Assembly: GCF_003112535.1 (NCBI RefSeq)
Contig: NZ_BEWA01000030.1
Span: 62,001 to 126,000, forward strand
Reading direction: 5' to 3'
Length of the DNA stretch: 64,000 bases
Source: Streptomyces rishiriensis
GTDB taxonomy: Bacteria > Actinomycetota > Actinomycetes > Streptomycetales > Streptomycetaceae
In this document: positions 43,174 to 51,610 of the stretch, in pieces
Layout of the letters: each line of letters starts with the position of its first letter
Position numbering within the stretch: the first letter of the stretch is position 1
Position numbers and translations under genes: made by a program
The notes under the pieces: generated by a model
What the model was told of the DNA's origin: nothing
Database searches by the model: none
Seen by the model: only the letters and a program-made list of their open reading frames with translations

Positions 43174-45987
43174 TCAGTACGTGGGCAGGGTTCTCGGTCC
43201 GAGGTCGTCGCGCGCGGGCGGGGGCGCGAGGCGGACCGACGCGCCGAGGACGCTGACTCCGTGCGGGGCGACGACGACCGGCTCCAGGGTGACGGCGACG
43301 ACCTCGGGGTGGTCGTCGACCAGCCGCGAGACGCGCAGCAGGAGCTCTTCCAGGGCCGGGGTGTCGACGGGCGTCGAGCCGCGCCAGCCGAACAGGAGCG
43401 GGGCGGTGCGGATGGAGCGGACCAGCGACGTGGCGTCTCGGTCGGTGACCGGGACCAGCCGGTGCGCCATGTCCCCGAGCAGTTGCGAGGCGGCCCCGGC
43501 GAGCCCGAAGGACAGCACCGCTCCCGCCGCCGGGTCGATCACCGCGCGCACGACCGTGTCGACCCCGCGCGGCGCCATCGCCTGGACGACCGGACGCAGT
43601 TCCTGCGGCTTGCCGAAGAGCTCGGTCAACTCGGCGTAGGCCCTGCGCAGTTGCTCCTCGTCGGCCAGGTCGAGGCGTACGCCGCCGAGGTCGGCCCGGT
43701 GCCGCAGGTGCGGGGCGGTCGCCTTGAGGGCCACGGGGTAGCCGAGGACGCCCGCGGCCCGGGCGGCCTCGTCGGGGGTGGGTGCGGGGATCGCCCGGCG
43801 GGTGCTGATGCCGTAGCGGCCGAGCAGCTCGCAGGTCTCCTCGGCGCCGAGGGTGAGACCCTGCCCGCGCGCGAGGAGCCCGCCGATCAGCCGGGCGGCG
43901 CCCTTCTCGTCGATGTCCTCGTACTCGGGGACCTTGCCGGGGTCGGCCGCCTCGCGTCGCCATTGGGCGTACTTCACCGCCTCGGCGAGGGCGCGGACGG
44001 CCCGTTCGGCGGCGGGGTAGGCGGGGATGAGGTGTGCTCCCTCGGGCGCCTCGACGGCGGCGGGCTGGGACGTCGTGGCGTTCTCGGCCGCCGCACGCGT
44101 GCGTGCGGCGCCTTCCGCGCGTGGTGCGGTGCTCGTCGCGGCGGACAGGGCCGCCGCGAGGCCGCCGAGTTCCACGTGCACGACGAGGACCGGTTTGGCG
44201 GGAGCGGCGGCGGCGGCCGAACGTAGGGCCTGTGCGAGCTCCGCGTCCCCGGGCGAGCGCTCCCCGATCGCCGGGATCGCCGTCACGACGACCGCGTCGC
44301 ACGTCTCGTCGGCCAGGGCCCGCGCCAGCGCCGCGTGGAAGTCCTCCGCCGAGGCCTCCGTCGTCAGGTCGGCCGGCGGCAGCGGACGCAGTCCCTCGGA
44401 CAGGCAGGCGTCGTAGGTGAGCAGTCCGAGCGACTCGGAGTTGCCGAGGATCGCCACCCTCGGTCCCGGCGGCAGCGGCTGGCGGGCCAGCAGCAGGCCG
44501 GCGTCGACCAGCTCGGTGATGGTGTCGACGCGGATCACGCCGGCCTGCCGCAGCAGCGCCGACACGGTCGCGTGCGGCAGCCGGGTGGCCCGCACGGCGT
44601 GGCCCTGCGGGGCGGATCCGGCGCCCTGGACGACGACCAGGGGCTTGGCCGCCGCCGTGCGCCGGGCGAGGCGGGTGAACTTGCGCGGGTTGCCGATGGA
44701 CTCCAGGTACATGAGGGCGACGTCGGTGTCGGGGTCGTCGTACCAGTACTGCAGGACGTCGTTGCCGGAGACGTCCGCGCGGTTGCCGGAGGAGACGAAG
44801 GTGGACACGCCGGTGACGCCGGTGACGCCTCCGCCGCGCCGGTGGAGGCGGGACAGCAGGGCGATGCCGATGGCCCCCGACTGGGCGAACAGGCCGATCC
44901 TGCCGGCCCTGGGCATCTCCGGGGCGAGGGAGGCGTTCAGGCGCACCTGCGGGGAGGTGTTGATGACGCCGAAGGCGTTGGGCCCGATGATCCGCATCCC
45001 GTACGCGCGGGCCTGGCGCACGAGTCGGCGCTGGCGCTCGCGCCCGTCGGGGCCGCTCTCGGCGTAGCCGGCGGAGAGGACGACGAGCCCCTGGACGCCG
45101 TGCTCGCCGCACTCGGCGACGGCCTCGGGCACGTACTCGGCGGGGACGGCGACGACCGCGAGGTCGACCGGCGCCTCCACGTCACGCACCGAGCGGTGGG
45201 CGGGGACCCCGTCGAGTTCCTTCAGGTCCTCCGGGAAGGCCTTGTTCACGGCGTACAGGCGGCCGGTGAACCCGGCCTCCCGGAGGTTGCCGAGGACGCT
45301 GCGGCCGACGCCTCCCGGGCCGCGGCCGACGCCGACGACGGCGACCGAGCCCGGCGCCAGCAGCCGTCCCACGGAGTGCGCCTCCGCGCGCTGCTCCCGC
45401 GCGCGCTGCACCGCGAGGGACCGCTCGGTGGGTTCGAGGTCGAACTCCAGGCGGACGACGCCGTCCTCGAAGCTGCGCTTCTGGGTGTAGCCGGCGTCCG
45501 TGAACACCTTGATCATCTTGGTGTTGGCCGGGAGCACCTCGGCGGCGAAGCGGCGGATGGCGCGCTCGCGCGCGACGGCCGCGATGTGTTCGAGGAGCGC
45601 CGAGGCGACACCGCGCCCCTGGTGGGCGTCCTGCACGAGGAAGGCGACCTCGGCCTCGTCGGCGGGCGCGGAGGCGGCCATGCCGTCGGCCCCGATGCGG
45701 TCGTAGCGTACGGTGGCGATGAACTCGCCGCCGACCGTGGCCGCGAGTCCCACCCGGTCCACGAAGTCGTGGTGCGTGAAGCGGTGGACGTCCTTGGCGG
45801 ACAGGCGCGGGTAGGGCGCGAAGAAGCGGTAGTACTTCGACTCGTCCGACACCTGCTCGTAGAAGCTGACCAGGCGCTCGGCGTCATCGACGGTGATGGG
45901 GCGGACGCGTGCGGTGCCGCCGTCGCGCAGCACCACGTCGGCCTCCCAGTGGGAGGGGTACTCGTGCCGGTCCGACGCGCTCTGCAT
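43174..45987 (-). CDS. Pat-type protein acetyltransferase: GNAT plus acyl-CoA synthetase domain
   Basis: A 937-aa fusion. Residues about 15-200 form the GNAT acetyltransferase (VAFLVQDAHQGRGVASALLE is the acetyl-CoA loop). About 205-930 form the NDP-forming acyl-CoA synthetase module (GSVAVVGVGRGPGGVGRSVL, NAFGVINTSPQVRLNASLAP, FAQSGAIGIAL and ATP-grasp GVDTVVRAVIDP). The GNAT is N-terminal, as in the Streptomyces Pat enzyme that acetylates acyl-CoA synthetases, and opposite to Salmonella Pat. An Ala/Thr-rich insert lies at about 635-680. ATG 45987 is chosen. Confidence 0.88.
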   Translation of the reverse strand: MQSASDRHEYPSHWEADVVLRDGGTARVRPITVDDAERLVSFYEQVSDESKYYRFFAPYPRLSAKDVHRFTHHDFVDRVGLAATVGGEFIATVRYDRIGADGMAASAPADEAEVAFLVQDAHQGRGVASALLEHIAAVARERAIRRFAAEVLPANTKMIKVFTDAGYTQKRSFEDGVVRLEFDLEPTERSLAVQRAREQRAEAHSVGRLLAPGSVAVVGVGRGPGGVGRSVLGNLREAGFTGRLYAVNKAFPEDLKELDGVPAHRSVRDVEAPVDLAVVAVPAEYVPEAVAECGEHGVQGLVVLSAGYAESGPDGRERQRRLVRQARAYGMRIIGPNAFGVINTSPQVRLNASLAPEMPRAGRIGLFAQSGAIGIALLSRLHRRGGGVTGVTGVSTFVSSGNRADVSGNDVLQYWYDDPDTDVALMYLESIGNPRKFTRLARRTAAAKPLVVVQGAGSAPQGHAVRATRLPHATVSALLRQAGVIRVDTITELVDAGLLLARQPLPPGPRVAILGNSESLGLLTYDACLSEGLRPLPPADLTTEASAEDFHAALARALADETCDAVVVTAIPAIGERSPGDAELAQALRSAAAAAPAKPVLVVHVELGGLAAALSAATSTAPRAEGAARTRAAAENATTSQPAAVEAPEGAHLIPAYPAAERAVRALAEAVKYAQWRREAADPGKVPEYEDIDEKGAARLIGGLLARGQGLTLGAEETCELLGRYGISTRRAIPAPTPDEAARAAGVLGYPVALKATAPHLRHRADLGGVRLDLADEEQLRRAYAELTELFGKPQELRPVVQAMAPRGVDTVVRAVIDPAAGAVLSFGLAGAASQLLGDMAHRLVPVTDRDATSLVRSIRTAPLLFGWRGSTPVDTPALEELLLRVSRLVDDHPEVVAVTLEPVVVAPHGVSVLGASVRLAPPPARDDLGPRTLPTY

Positions 45988-46125
45988 GGGGCCCAGAGTA
46001 CGGCTCGCGTACGACAACGGCGCGAGGCAGTCTGTGCAGGACGGACGTCGGGTCGAGGCCGCGATCCGACGACCGCTCGGGAGAGGACGATCCGGACTCT
46101 CCCTCACACGCTTCACGTGTGGAAC

Positions 46126-46141
46126 ACTGGTCTAGACAACC
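46126..46141. promoter_or_regulatory. DasR-responsive element (dre) upstream of ptsH
   Basis: ACTGGTCTAGACAACC, matching most of the 16-bp dre consensus (A-C/G-TGGTCTAGACCA-G/C-T), 24 bases before the ptsH ATG. DasR control of pts genes is established in S. coelicolor. Confidence 0.75.
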
Positions 46142-46164
46142 TGAACACTGAAGGGCAGCATCAC

Positions 46165-46446
46165 ATGGCTGAGCGCCGCGTCAACGTCGGCTGGGCCGAG
46201 GGCCTCCACGCCCGCCCCGCTTCCATCTTCGTCCGGGCCGCCACGGCCGCAGGCATCCCCGTGACGATCGCCAAGGCCGACGGCAACCCCGTCAACGCGG
46301 CCTCCATGCTGGCCGTGCTCGGCCTGGGCGCCCAGGGCGGCGAGGAGATCGTCCTCGCCTCCGACGCCGAGGGTGCGGACGTCGCCCTCGACCGGCTGGC
46401 CAAGCTGGTCGCCGAGGGTCTCGAGGAACTCCCCGAAACCGTCTGA
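46165..46446 (+). CDS. ptsH: HPr phosphocarrier protein
   Basis: A 93-aa phosphotransferase-system carrier passing phosphate from enzyme I to IIA proteins. The active loop GLHARPASIFV carries His15. The region corresponding to the regulatory Ser reads NAASMLAVLGLGAQGGEE. A dre site lies upstream, tying it to N-acetylglucosamine control, and a terminator follows. Confidence 0.95.
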   Translation: MAERRVNVGWAEGLHARPASIFVRAATAAGIPVTIAKADGNPVNAASMLAVLGLGAQGGEEIVLASDAEGADVALDRLAKLVAEGLEELPETV

Positions 46447-46465
46447 GCGCGTCGCCATATTCAGT

Positions 46466-46499
46466 GAAGGGCTCGTCCGAATTACCGGGCGAGCCCTTC
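46466..46499. terminator. ptsH terminator
   Basis: GAAGGGCTCG...CGAGCCCTTC with an inner CCG/CGG extension, between the converging ptsH and GntR genes. Confidence 0.88.
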
Positions 46500-46570
46500 G
46501 CATTTCCCGTCGACGGGCAGCGGAAATAATCCCCTGCGAATTACCCCCTTCTTTGTATACGGCCCCCGTG

Positions 46571-47266
46571 TTAATGCCGCAGGCCCGACATGTTTACGGG
46601 AGGTTGCGAAGTTCTCACACGGTCGGCCCGCTCCGCACCGACGGTGAAACGCAGTCGGTGCGCCGGCGTCGAGCGCTCGGTGTGCAGCGCCGTGATCGCC
46701 CGCGCGCGCTCCCCGTCCCCGCGCGTCACCGCGTCCACGATCGCGCCGTGCTCCGCCCAGGACTCCATCGGGTCGGCCGGGGCGTCCACCGTGTACATCC
46801 AGGCGATCTTGTGGCGCAGCTGGGTGAGCATCGACGTCAGGGCGGGGCTTCCGGAGGCCTGCGCGAGCGTCTCGTGGAACCAGCCGCCCAAGGAGCGCAG
46901 ATCGTCACTGCTGCCCCTCCTGGCCCGCTCCTGGCCCAGCCGGACGAGTCCGCGCAGCACCTTCAGGTGAGCCTCGGTGCGCCGCTGGGCGGCCCGGGAG
47001 GCGCCGAGCGGCTCCAGCAGCATGCGCATCTCCAACAGGTCGCCGGCCTCCTGCTCGGTCGGCTCCGCGACGCACGCGCCGGCGTGCCGCCGCGTGACCA
47101 CGAAGCCCTCGGCCTCCAGCGTGCGAAGCGCCTCCCGGACCGGGACACGGGAGACGCCGTAGCGGCGGGCGAGGAGTTCCTCGGTGAGGCGGCTGCCGCG
47201 CTCGTAGACGCCCGCGACGATGTCGTCCCGAACGGCCGTGCACACCGAGTGCGCCGGAATACGCAT
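46571..47266 (-). CDS. GntR-family (FadR/FCD type) regulator
   Basis: A 231-aa regulator. The winged helix (about 8-70) has YERGSRLTEELLARRYGVSR and VPVREALRTLEAEGFVV. The C-terminal FCD helical ligand domain (about 80-205) has LLEMRMLLEPLGA, FHETLAQASG and EHGAIVDAV, keeping the metal-binding Asp/His pattern. ATG 47266 has GGAGG 6 bases upstream. It converges on ptsH; targets are unknown. Confidence 0.88.
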   Translation of the reverse strand: MRIPAHSVCTAVRDDIVAGVYERGSRLTEELLARRYGVSRVPVREALRTLEAEGFVVTRRHAGACVAEPTEQEAGDLLEMRMLLEPLGASRAAQRRTEAHLKVLRGLVRLGQERARRGSSDDLRSLGGWFHETLAQASGSPALTSMLTQLRHKIAWMYTVDAPADPMESWAEHGAIVDAVTRGDGERARAITALHTERSTPAHRLRFTVGAERADRVRTSQPPVNMSGLRH

Positions 47267-47451
47267 GACGGACCTCCGCCTTAATCCCCGTGAAACGTCG
47301 ACGATTGACGTGTGTTCAGCGACTCTATTGCAATGAACGGGAATTTCCGATGGCGAGCCGGAATCCATGGATATTTTTTGGACAGCGGGCCCCGGGAAAC
47401 GGCAAAGCCCCGGCCGAAGGGCCGGGGCCGTACGATCTGCCGTGTGCGTCG

Positions 47452-48195
47452 TCAGACGTTCACGCCGTGCTTACGGAGATAGGCGACCGGGTCCATGTCC
47501 GAGCCGTAGTCCGGCGTGGTGCGGGCCTCGAAGTGCAGATGCGGGCCGGTGACGTTGCCGGTCGCACCGGAGAGGCCGATGCGCTGCCCCGGGGTGACGT
47601 GCTGTCCCACCGACACCTCGATCGACGACAGGTGGCCGTACTGGGTGTACGTCCCGTCGTTCATCCGGATGACGATCTGGTTGCCGTAGGCCCCGCCCCA
47701 GCCGGTCTCGACCACGGTGCCGGAGCCGACCGCGTGCACGGTGGTGCCGCTGGCGGCGTGGAAGTCGATGCCGGTGTGGCTGCCGGAGGACCACAGCGAG
47801 CTGCTGGCCTGGTAGCCGGTGGAGACGTAGGAGCCGGTGATCGGGATCACGAAGGTGTTCAGGCGCTTGCGCTCGGCCTCACGAGCGGCACGCACGCGCG
47901 CCTCGCGCTCCTCCACGGCCTTCTTGACGGCGGCCTGCCGGGCGGCCTCCTCGAAGGCCGCCTGCTTCTGCACGGCGACCTGGTCGTCGATCTGCTCGAC
48001 GACGGACTCGCCGGCGGTGACGACGGGGATCAGCCCGGTCTGCTCGGGGACGGGCTCGGCGGCGAAAGCCGGGGCGGAGGCGACGGTGGCCATCACACCG
48101 GTGGTGGTGAGCGCCGCGACGCCCGCCGCGCGGGCCGTGGTGCGCTGCATCCGGCTGGGCCGACGATGCTTCCCGGTGGCGCAGGTGAACGCCAT
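47452..48195 (-). CDS. Secreted M23-family (LytM) endopeptidase
   Basis: A 247-aa secreted peptidoglycan hydrolase. A signal peptide (about 1-46, ending APAFAAEP) is followed by a coiled coil (about 60-112, many Ala/Glu/Arg) and a C-terminal M23 domain. The domain has GSHTGIDFHA (zinc His and Asp) and GPHLHFEAR (HxH). It cuts peptide cross-links in the wall. A c-di-AMP riboswitch lies in its leader. Confidence 0.92.
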   Translation of the reverse strand: MAFTCATGKHRRPSRMQRTTARAAGVAALTTTGVMATVASAPAFAAEPVPEQTGLIPVVTAGESVVEQIDDQVAVQKQAAFEEAARQAAVKKAVEEREARVRAAREAERKRLNTFVIPITGSYVSTGYQASSSLWSSGSHTGIDFHAASGTTVHAVGSGTVVETGWGGAYGNQIVIRMNDGTYTQYGHLSSIEVSVGQHVTPGQRIGLSGATGNVTGPHLHFEARTTPDYGSDMDPVAYLRKHGVNV

Positions 48196-48217
48196 GAAGT
48201 CAGCGGTGTCCTTTCCT

Positions 48218-48375
48218 TCCCTCTCGCCTACCGGGTTAGCTGACGGGTTCGGAGCAGGAAGGTCTCCTACGGACCCCCTCGCCTGCGCGCGGGCGTCCGA
48301 TTCACCCCAGGGACTTCACAAGTGGGTCCCCGGCTCCCCTGGCTCGCGCCATGCGGGGACTCGGCGATGACTGTC
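48218..48375 (-). promoter_or_regulatory. ydaO-type cyclic di-AMP riboswitch
   Basis: On the minus strand the leader contains the hallmarks of the ydaO-yuaA RNA: GAGCCAGGGGAGCCGGGGAC near the 5' side, GGGGTGAATCGG in the middle, and CCGAACCCGTCAGCTAACCC followed by GGTAGGCG at the 3' side. It lies about 25-180 bases before the M23 gene. In Streptomyces this class controls cell-wall hydrolases such as rpfA and turns expression off when c-di-AMP is high. Confidence 0.88.
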
Positions 48376-48535
48376 CGGTGCCGCGGGTGCGGCGCAGTGC
48401 CTGACGAACAGCCCGGATGACGCTAAGCGGGACGGGTTTCAATCCTCAAACGAATCACGGGTTTTGTAGCGCATGCCACAGCACAGACGGGTGTCTCCGC
48501 CCCAATTCGGACACACGGAGGTCTCAATTCCCACA

Positions 48536-48578
48536 CGCGGGGGCCCTGGTGGCGTGCATGCCGACCAGGGCCCCCGCG
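48536..48578 (-). terminator. Terminator after the M16 peptidase operon
   Basis: Perfect 15-bp stem, CGCGGGGGCCCTGGT at 48536-48550 with its complement at 48564-48578, 18 bases beyond the M16 gene stop. Confidence 0.9.
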
Positions 48579-48595
48579 CGCGTGCCGTTGCCGGG

Positions 48596-49984
48596 CTACT
48601 CCGCGGAGACGACCTTCACCGCGCCGATGCCGAGGGCCTCGACCGGCTCCTTGATCTGCGCCGCGTCACCCACCAGGACCGTCACCAGCCGGTCCACCGG
48701 GAAGGCGTTCACGGCCGCCGCGGTGGCCTCCACCGTGCCCGTCGCGGCGAGCTGCTGGTACAGCGTCGCCTGGAAGGCGTCGGGCAGGTGCTGCTCCACC
48801 TGGTCGGCGAGCGTGCCCGCCACGGCCGCGGCGGTCTCGAACTTCAGCGGCGCCACGCCGACCAGGTTCTGCACGGCGACGTCCCGCTCGGCGTCGGTCA
48901 GACCGTCGGCGGCGAGCGTGCGCAGCACCTTCCACAGGTCGTCCAGCGCGGGACCGGTGTTGGGGGTGTCGACGGAGCCGCTGATGGCGAGCATCGCGGC
49001 GCCCGAGCCGTCCGGCGCGGACCGCAGGACCTGCCCGAAGGCGCGGACGCCGTAGGTGTAGCCCTTCTCCTCGCGCAGGACGCGGTCCAGGCGGGAGGTC
49101 AGGGTGCCGCCGAGGCAGTACGTGCCGAGCACCTGCGCGGGCCACACGCGGTCGTGCCGGTCGGCGCCGATCCGGCCGATCAGCAGCTGCGTCTGGACGG
49201 CGCCGGGACGGTCCACGATGACGACCCGGCCGGTGTCGTCGGCGGTCACCGGCGGCACGGGCCGCGGCTCGGCCGCGGAGCCCGTCCAGGCGCCCAGGGT
49301 GTCGCCCAGGAGCGCCTCCAGGTCGACACCGGTGAGGTCGCCGACGATCACGCCGGTGGCCGTCGCCGGGCGGACGTGCCGGTCGTAGAAGGCGCGTACG
49401 GCGGCGGAGTCGATCTTCTCGACGGTCTCCGCGCTGCCCTGGCGCGGGCGCGACATGCGCGTGCCGGCCGGGAACAGCTCCTTGGAGAGCTCCTTGGCGG
49501 CGCGCCGGGCCGGGTTGGCGAGCTCGTGCGGGATCTCGTCCAGGCGGTTGCGGACGAGGCGCTCCACCTCGCTGTCGGCGAACGCGGGGGCGCGCAGGGC
49601 GTCGGCGAGCAGACCGAGGCCCTTGGCCAGGCGCGAGGCCGGCACTTCGAGGCTGAGGCGGACGCCGGGGTGGTCGGCGTGCGCGTCCAGGGTGGCGCCG
49701 CAGCGCTCCAGTTCGGCGGCGAACTCCTCGGCGGAGTGCTTGTCGGTGCCCTCGGAGAAGGCGCGCGCCATGATCGTGGCGACGCCGTCGAGACCGGCCG
49801 GTTCGGCGTCCAGGGGCGCGTCGAGGATGATTTCGACGGCGACGACCTGCTGGCCGGGGCGGTGGCAGTGCAGGACGGTCAGGCCGTTGGCCAGCGTGCC
49901 GCGCTCGGGCGCCGGGAACGCCCACGGCTTGGCCTCGCCCGCCGGGGGCTGGGAGTGGAAGTCCATCGTGGCGAGCTCGGTCAC
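48596..49984 (-). CDS. M16-family protein lacking the zinc motif (partner subunit)
   Basis: A 462-aa M16-fold protein. Where active members have HxxEH it reads IMARAFSEGTDKHSAEEFAA, so the zinc site is absent. It keeps the C-terminal half-domain features (LREEKGYTYGVRAFG), the substrate-clamp region. It overlaps the active M16 gene as GTGA. Such pairs form heterodimers with one catalytic and one structural subunit. Confidence 0.88.
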   Translation of the reverse strand: MTELATMDFHSQPPAGEAKPWAFPAPERGTLANGLTVLHCHRPGQQVVAVEIILDAPLDAEPAGLDGVATIMARAFSEGTDKHSAEEFAAELERCGATLDAHADHPGVRLSLEVPASRLAKGLGLLADALRAPAFADSEVERLVRNRLDEIPHELANPARRAAKELSKELFPAGTRMSRPRQGSAETVEKIDSAAVRAFYDRHVRPATATGVIVGDLTGVDLEALLGDTLGAWTGSAAEPRPVPPVTADDTGRVVIVDRPGAVQTQLLIGRIGADRHDRVWPAQVLGTYCLGGTLTSRLDRVLREEKGYTYGVRAFGQVLRSAPDGSGAAMLAISGSVDTPNTGPALDDLWKVLRTLAADGLTDAERDVAVQNLVGVAPLKFETAAAVAGTLADQVEQHLPDAFQATLYQQLAATGTVEATAAAVNAFPVDRLVTVLVGDAAQIKEPVEALGIGAVKVVSAE

Positions 49985-51339
49985 CGGGCCGCCTCCTCGT
50001 TCTCGTCCTGGTCGGCGGGGGCTTCGGCGGCGGTCGGCTCGGTCGGCTCGTAGACGAGCACCGCGCGGTTGTCGGGGCGCAGGCGGGCCTTGGCGACCTC
50101 CCGCACCTCCTCGGGCGTCACGTCCAGCACGCGCTGGACGGCGGTGAGGGCGAGCTGCGGGTCGCCGAACAGGACGGCGAACCGGCACAGTTCGTCGGCG
50201 CGGCCCGCGACCGTGCCGAGGCGGTCGAGCCACTCGCGCTCCAACTGGGCCTGCGCCCGCTCCATCTCCTCGGCCGTGGGGCCCTCCTCGGCGAACCGGG
50301 CGAGCTCCTCGTCGATGGCGGTCTCGATCACGGGCACCTCGACGTCGCCGGACGTCTTCACGTCCAGCCAGCCCAGCGAGGGGGCGCCGGCGAGCCGCAG
50401 CAGGCCGAAGCCGGCCGCCACAGCCGTACGGTCGCGGCGCACCAGTCGGTTGTACAGGCGGGAGGACTCGCCGCCGCCGAGGACGGTGAGCGCCAGGTCC
50501 GCGGCGTCGCACGCGCGCGTGCCGTCCTCCGGCAGCCGGTAGGCGGCCATCAGGGCGCGGGCCGGCACCTCCTCCTCGACGACCTCGCGGAGCTGCTCGC
50601 CGATCACGTCGGGCAGCCCGCCGTCACGGGGCGCGGGCTTGCCGTCGTGGCCGGGGATGGAGCCGAAGTACTTCTCGACCCACGCGAGGGTCTGCTCCGG
50701 GTCGATGTCGCCCACCACGGAGAGCACCGCGTTGTTGGGCGCGTAGTACGTGCGGAAGAACGCGCGCGCGTCCTCCAGCGTCGCCGCGTCCAGGTCGGCC
50801 ATCGAGCCGATCGGCGTGTGGTGGTACGGGTGGCCGTCCGGGTAGGCGAGAGCGGTCAGCTTCTCGAAGGCCGTGCCGTAGGGGACGTTGTCGTAGCGCT
50901 GGCGGCGCTCGTTCTTGACGACGTCGCGCTGGTTCTCCATCGACTCGTCGTCGAGCGCGGTGAGCAGGGAGCCCATGCGGTCCGCCTCCAGCCAGAGGGC
51001 GAGCTCCAGCTGGTGCGCGGGCATGGTCTCGAAGTAGTTGGTGCGCTCGAAACTGGTGGTGCCGTTGAGGGACCCGCCCGCGCCCTGGACCAGTTCGAAG
51101 TGTCCGTTGCCCTTGACCTGGCCCGATCCCTGGAACATCAGGTGCTCGAAAAGGTGAGCAAGGCCGGTACGCCCCTTGACTTCGTGGCGTGAGCCGACGT
51201 CGTACCAGAGGCACACCGCCGCGACGGGGGTCAGGTGGTCCTCCGACAGCACCACGCGCAGGCCGTTGGCCAGCCGGTGCTCGGTCGCTGTCAGGCCCCC
51301 GGAGCCTGCCTGGGCTGTGGCCGTGTGACCCATGGGCAT
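49981..51339 (-). CDS. M16-family zinc metalloprotease (catalytic subunit)
   Basis: A 452-aa peptidase. The inverted zinc motif HLFEH is at about residue 53 in AHLFEHLMFQGSGQVKGNGH, with the downstream Glu about 75 residues later. ATG 51339 has GGAAGGG upstream; the ATG 51333 form is also possible. It has no signal peptide. It likely degrades peptides together with the adjacent inactive partner, with which it is translationally coupled. Confidence 0.9.
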   Translation of the reverse strand: MPMGHTATAQAGSGGLTATEHRLANGLRVVLSEDHLTPVAAVCLWYDVGSRHEVKGRTGLAHLFEHLMFQGSGQVKGNGHFELVQGAGGSLNGTTSFERTNYFETMPAHQLELALWLEADRMGSLLTALDDESMENQRDVVKNERRQRYDNVPYGTAFEKLTALAYPDGHPYHHTPIGSMADLDAATLEDARAFFRTYYAPNNAVLSVVGDIDPEQTLAWVEKYFGSIPGHDGKPAPRDGGLPDVIGEQLREVVEEEVPARALMAAYRLPEDGTRACDAADLALTVLGGGESSRLYNRLVRRDRTAVAAGFGLLRLAGAPSLGWLDVKTSGDVEVPVIETAIDEELARFAEEGPTAEEMERAQAQLEREWLDRLGTVAGRADELCRFAVLFGDPQLALTAVQRVLDVTPEEVREVAKARLRPDNRAVLVYEPTEPTAAEAPADQDENEEAAR

Positions 51340-51610
51340 GTACGTCCCTTCCGATCGCGGACGCGGTCGTCGAAACCGCGGTTTTCCTGCCGGTCCTGCC
51401 ACTGTATGCAAGCGTGCGGACGGGCGGCGAAGTTCCCGGGCGACGTACGCCGAGAGCGAGATCGCGTAGCCTGCGGGCAGCCGTGGAGGAGGTGCCTCTG
51501 CGTACGGGCCCGGACAGCCGACGCCGGGCCCTCGCCCGCTCTGTCAGTGCCACGGTCCACAATGGTCCGCATCAGATCCCGTCACACGCCCCAGCAAGGA
51601 GCCGGCAGCG

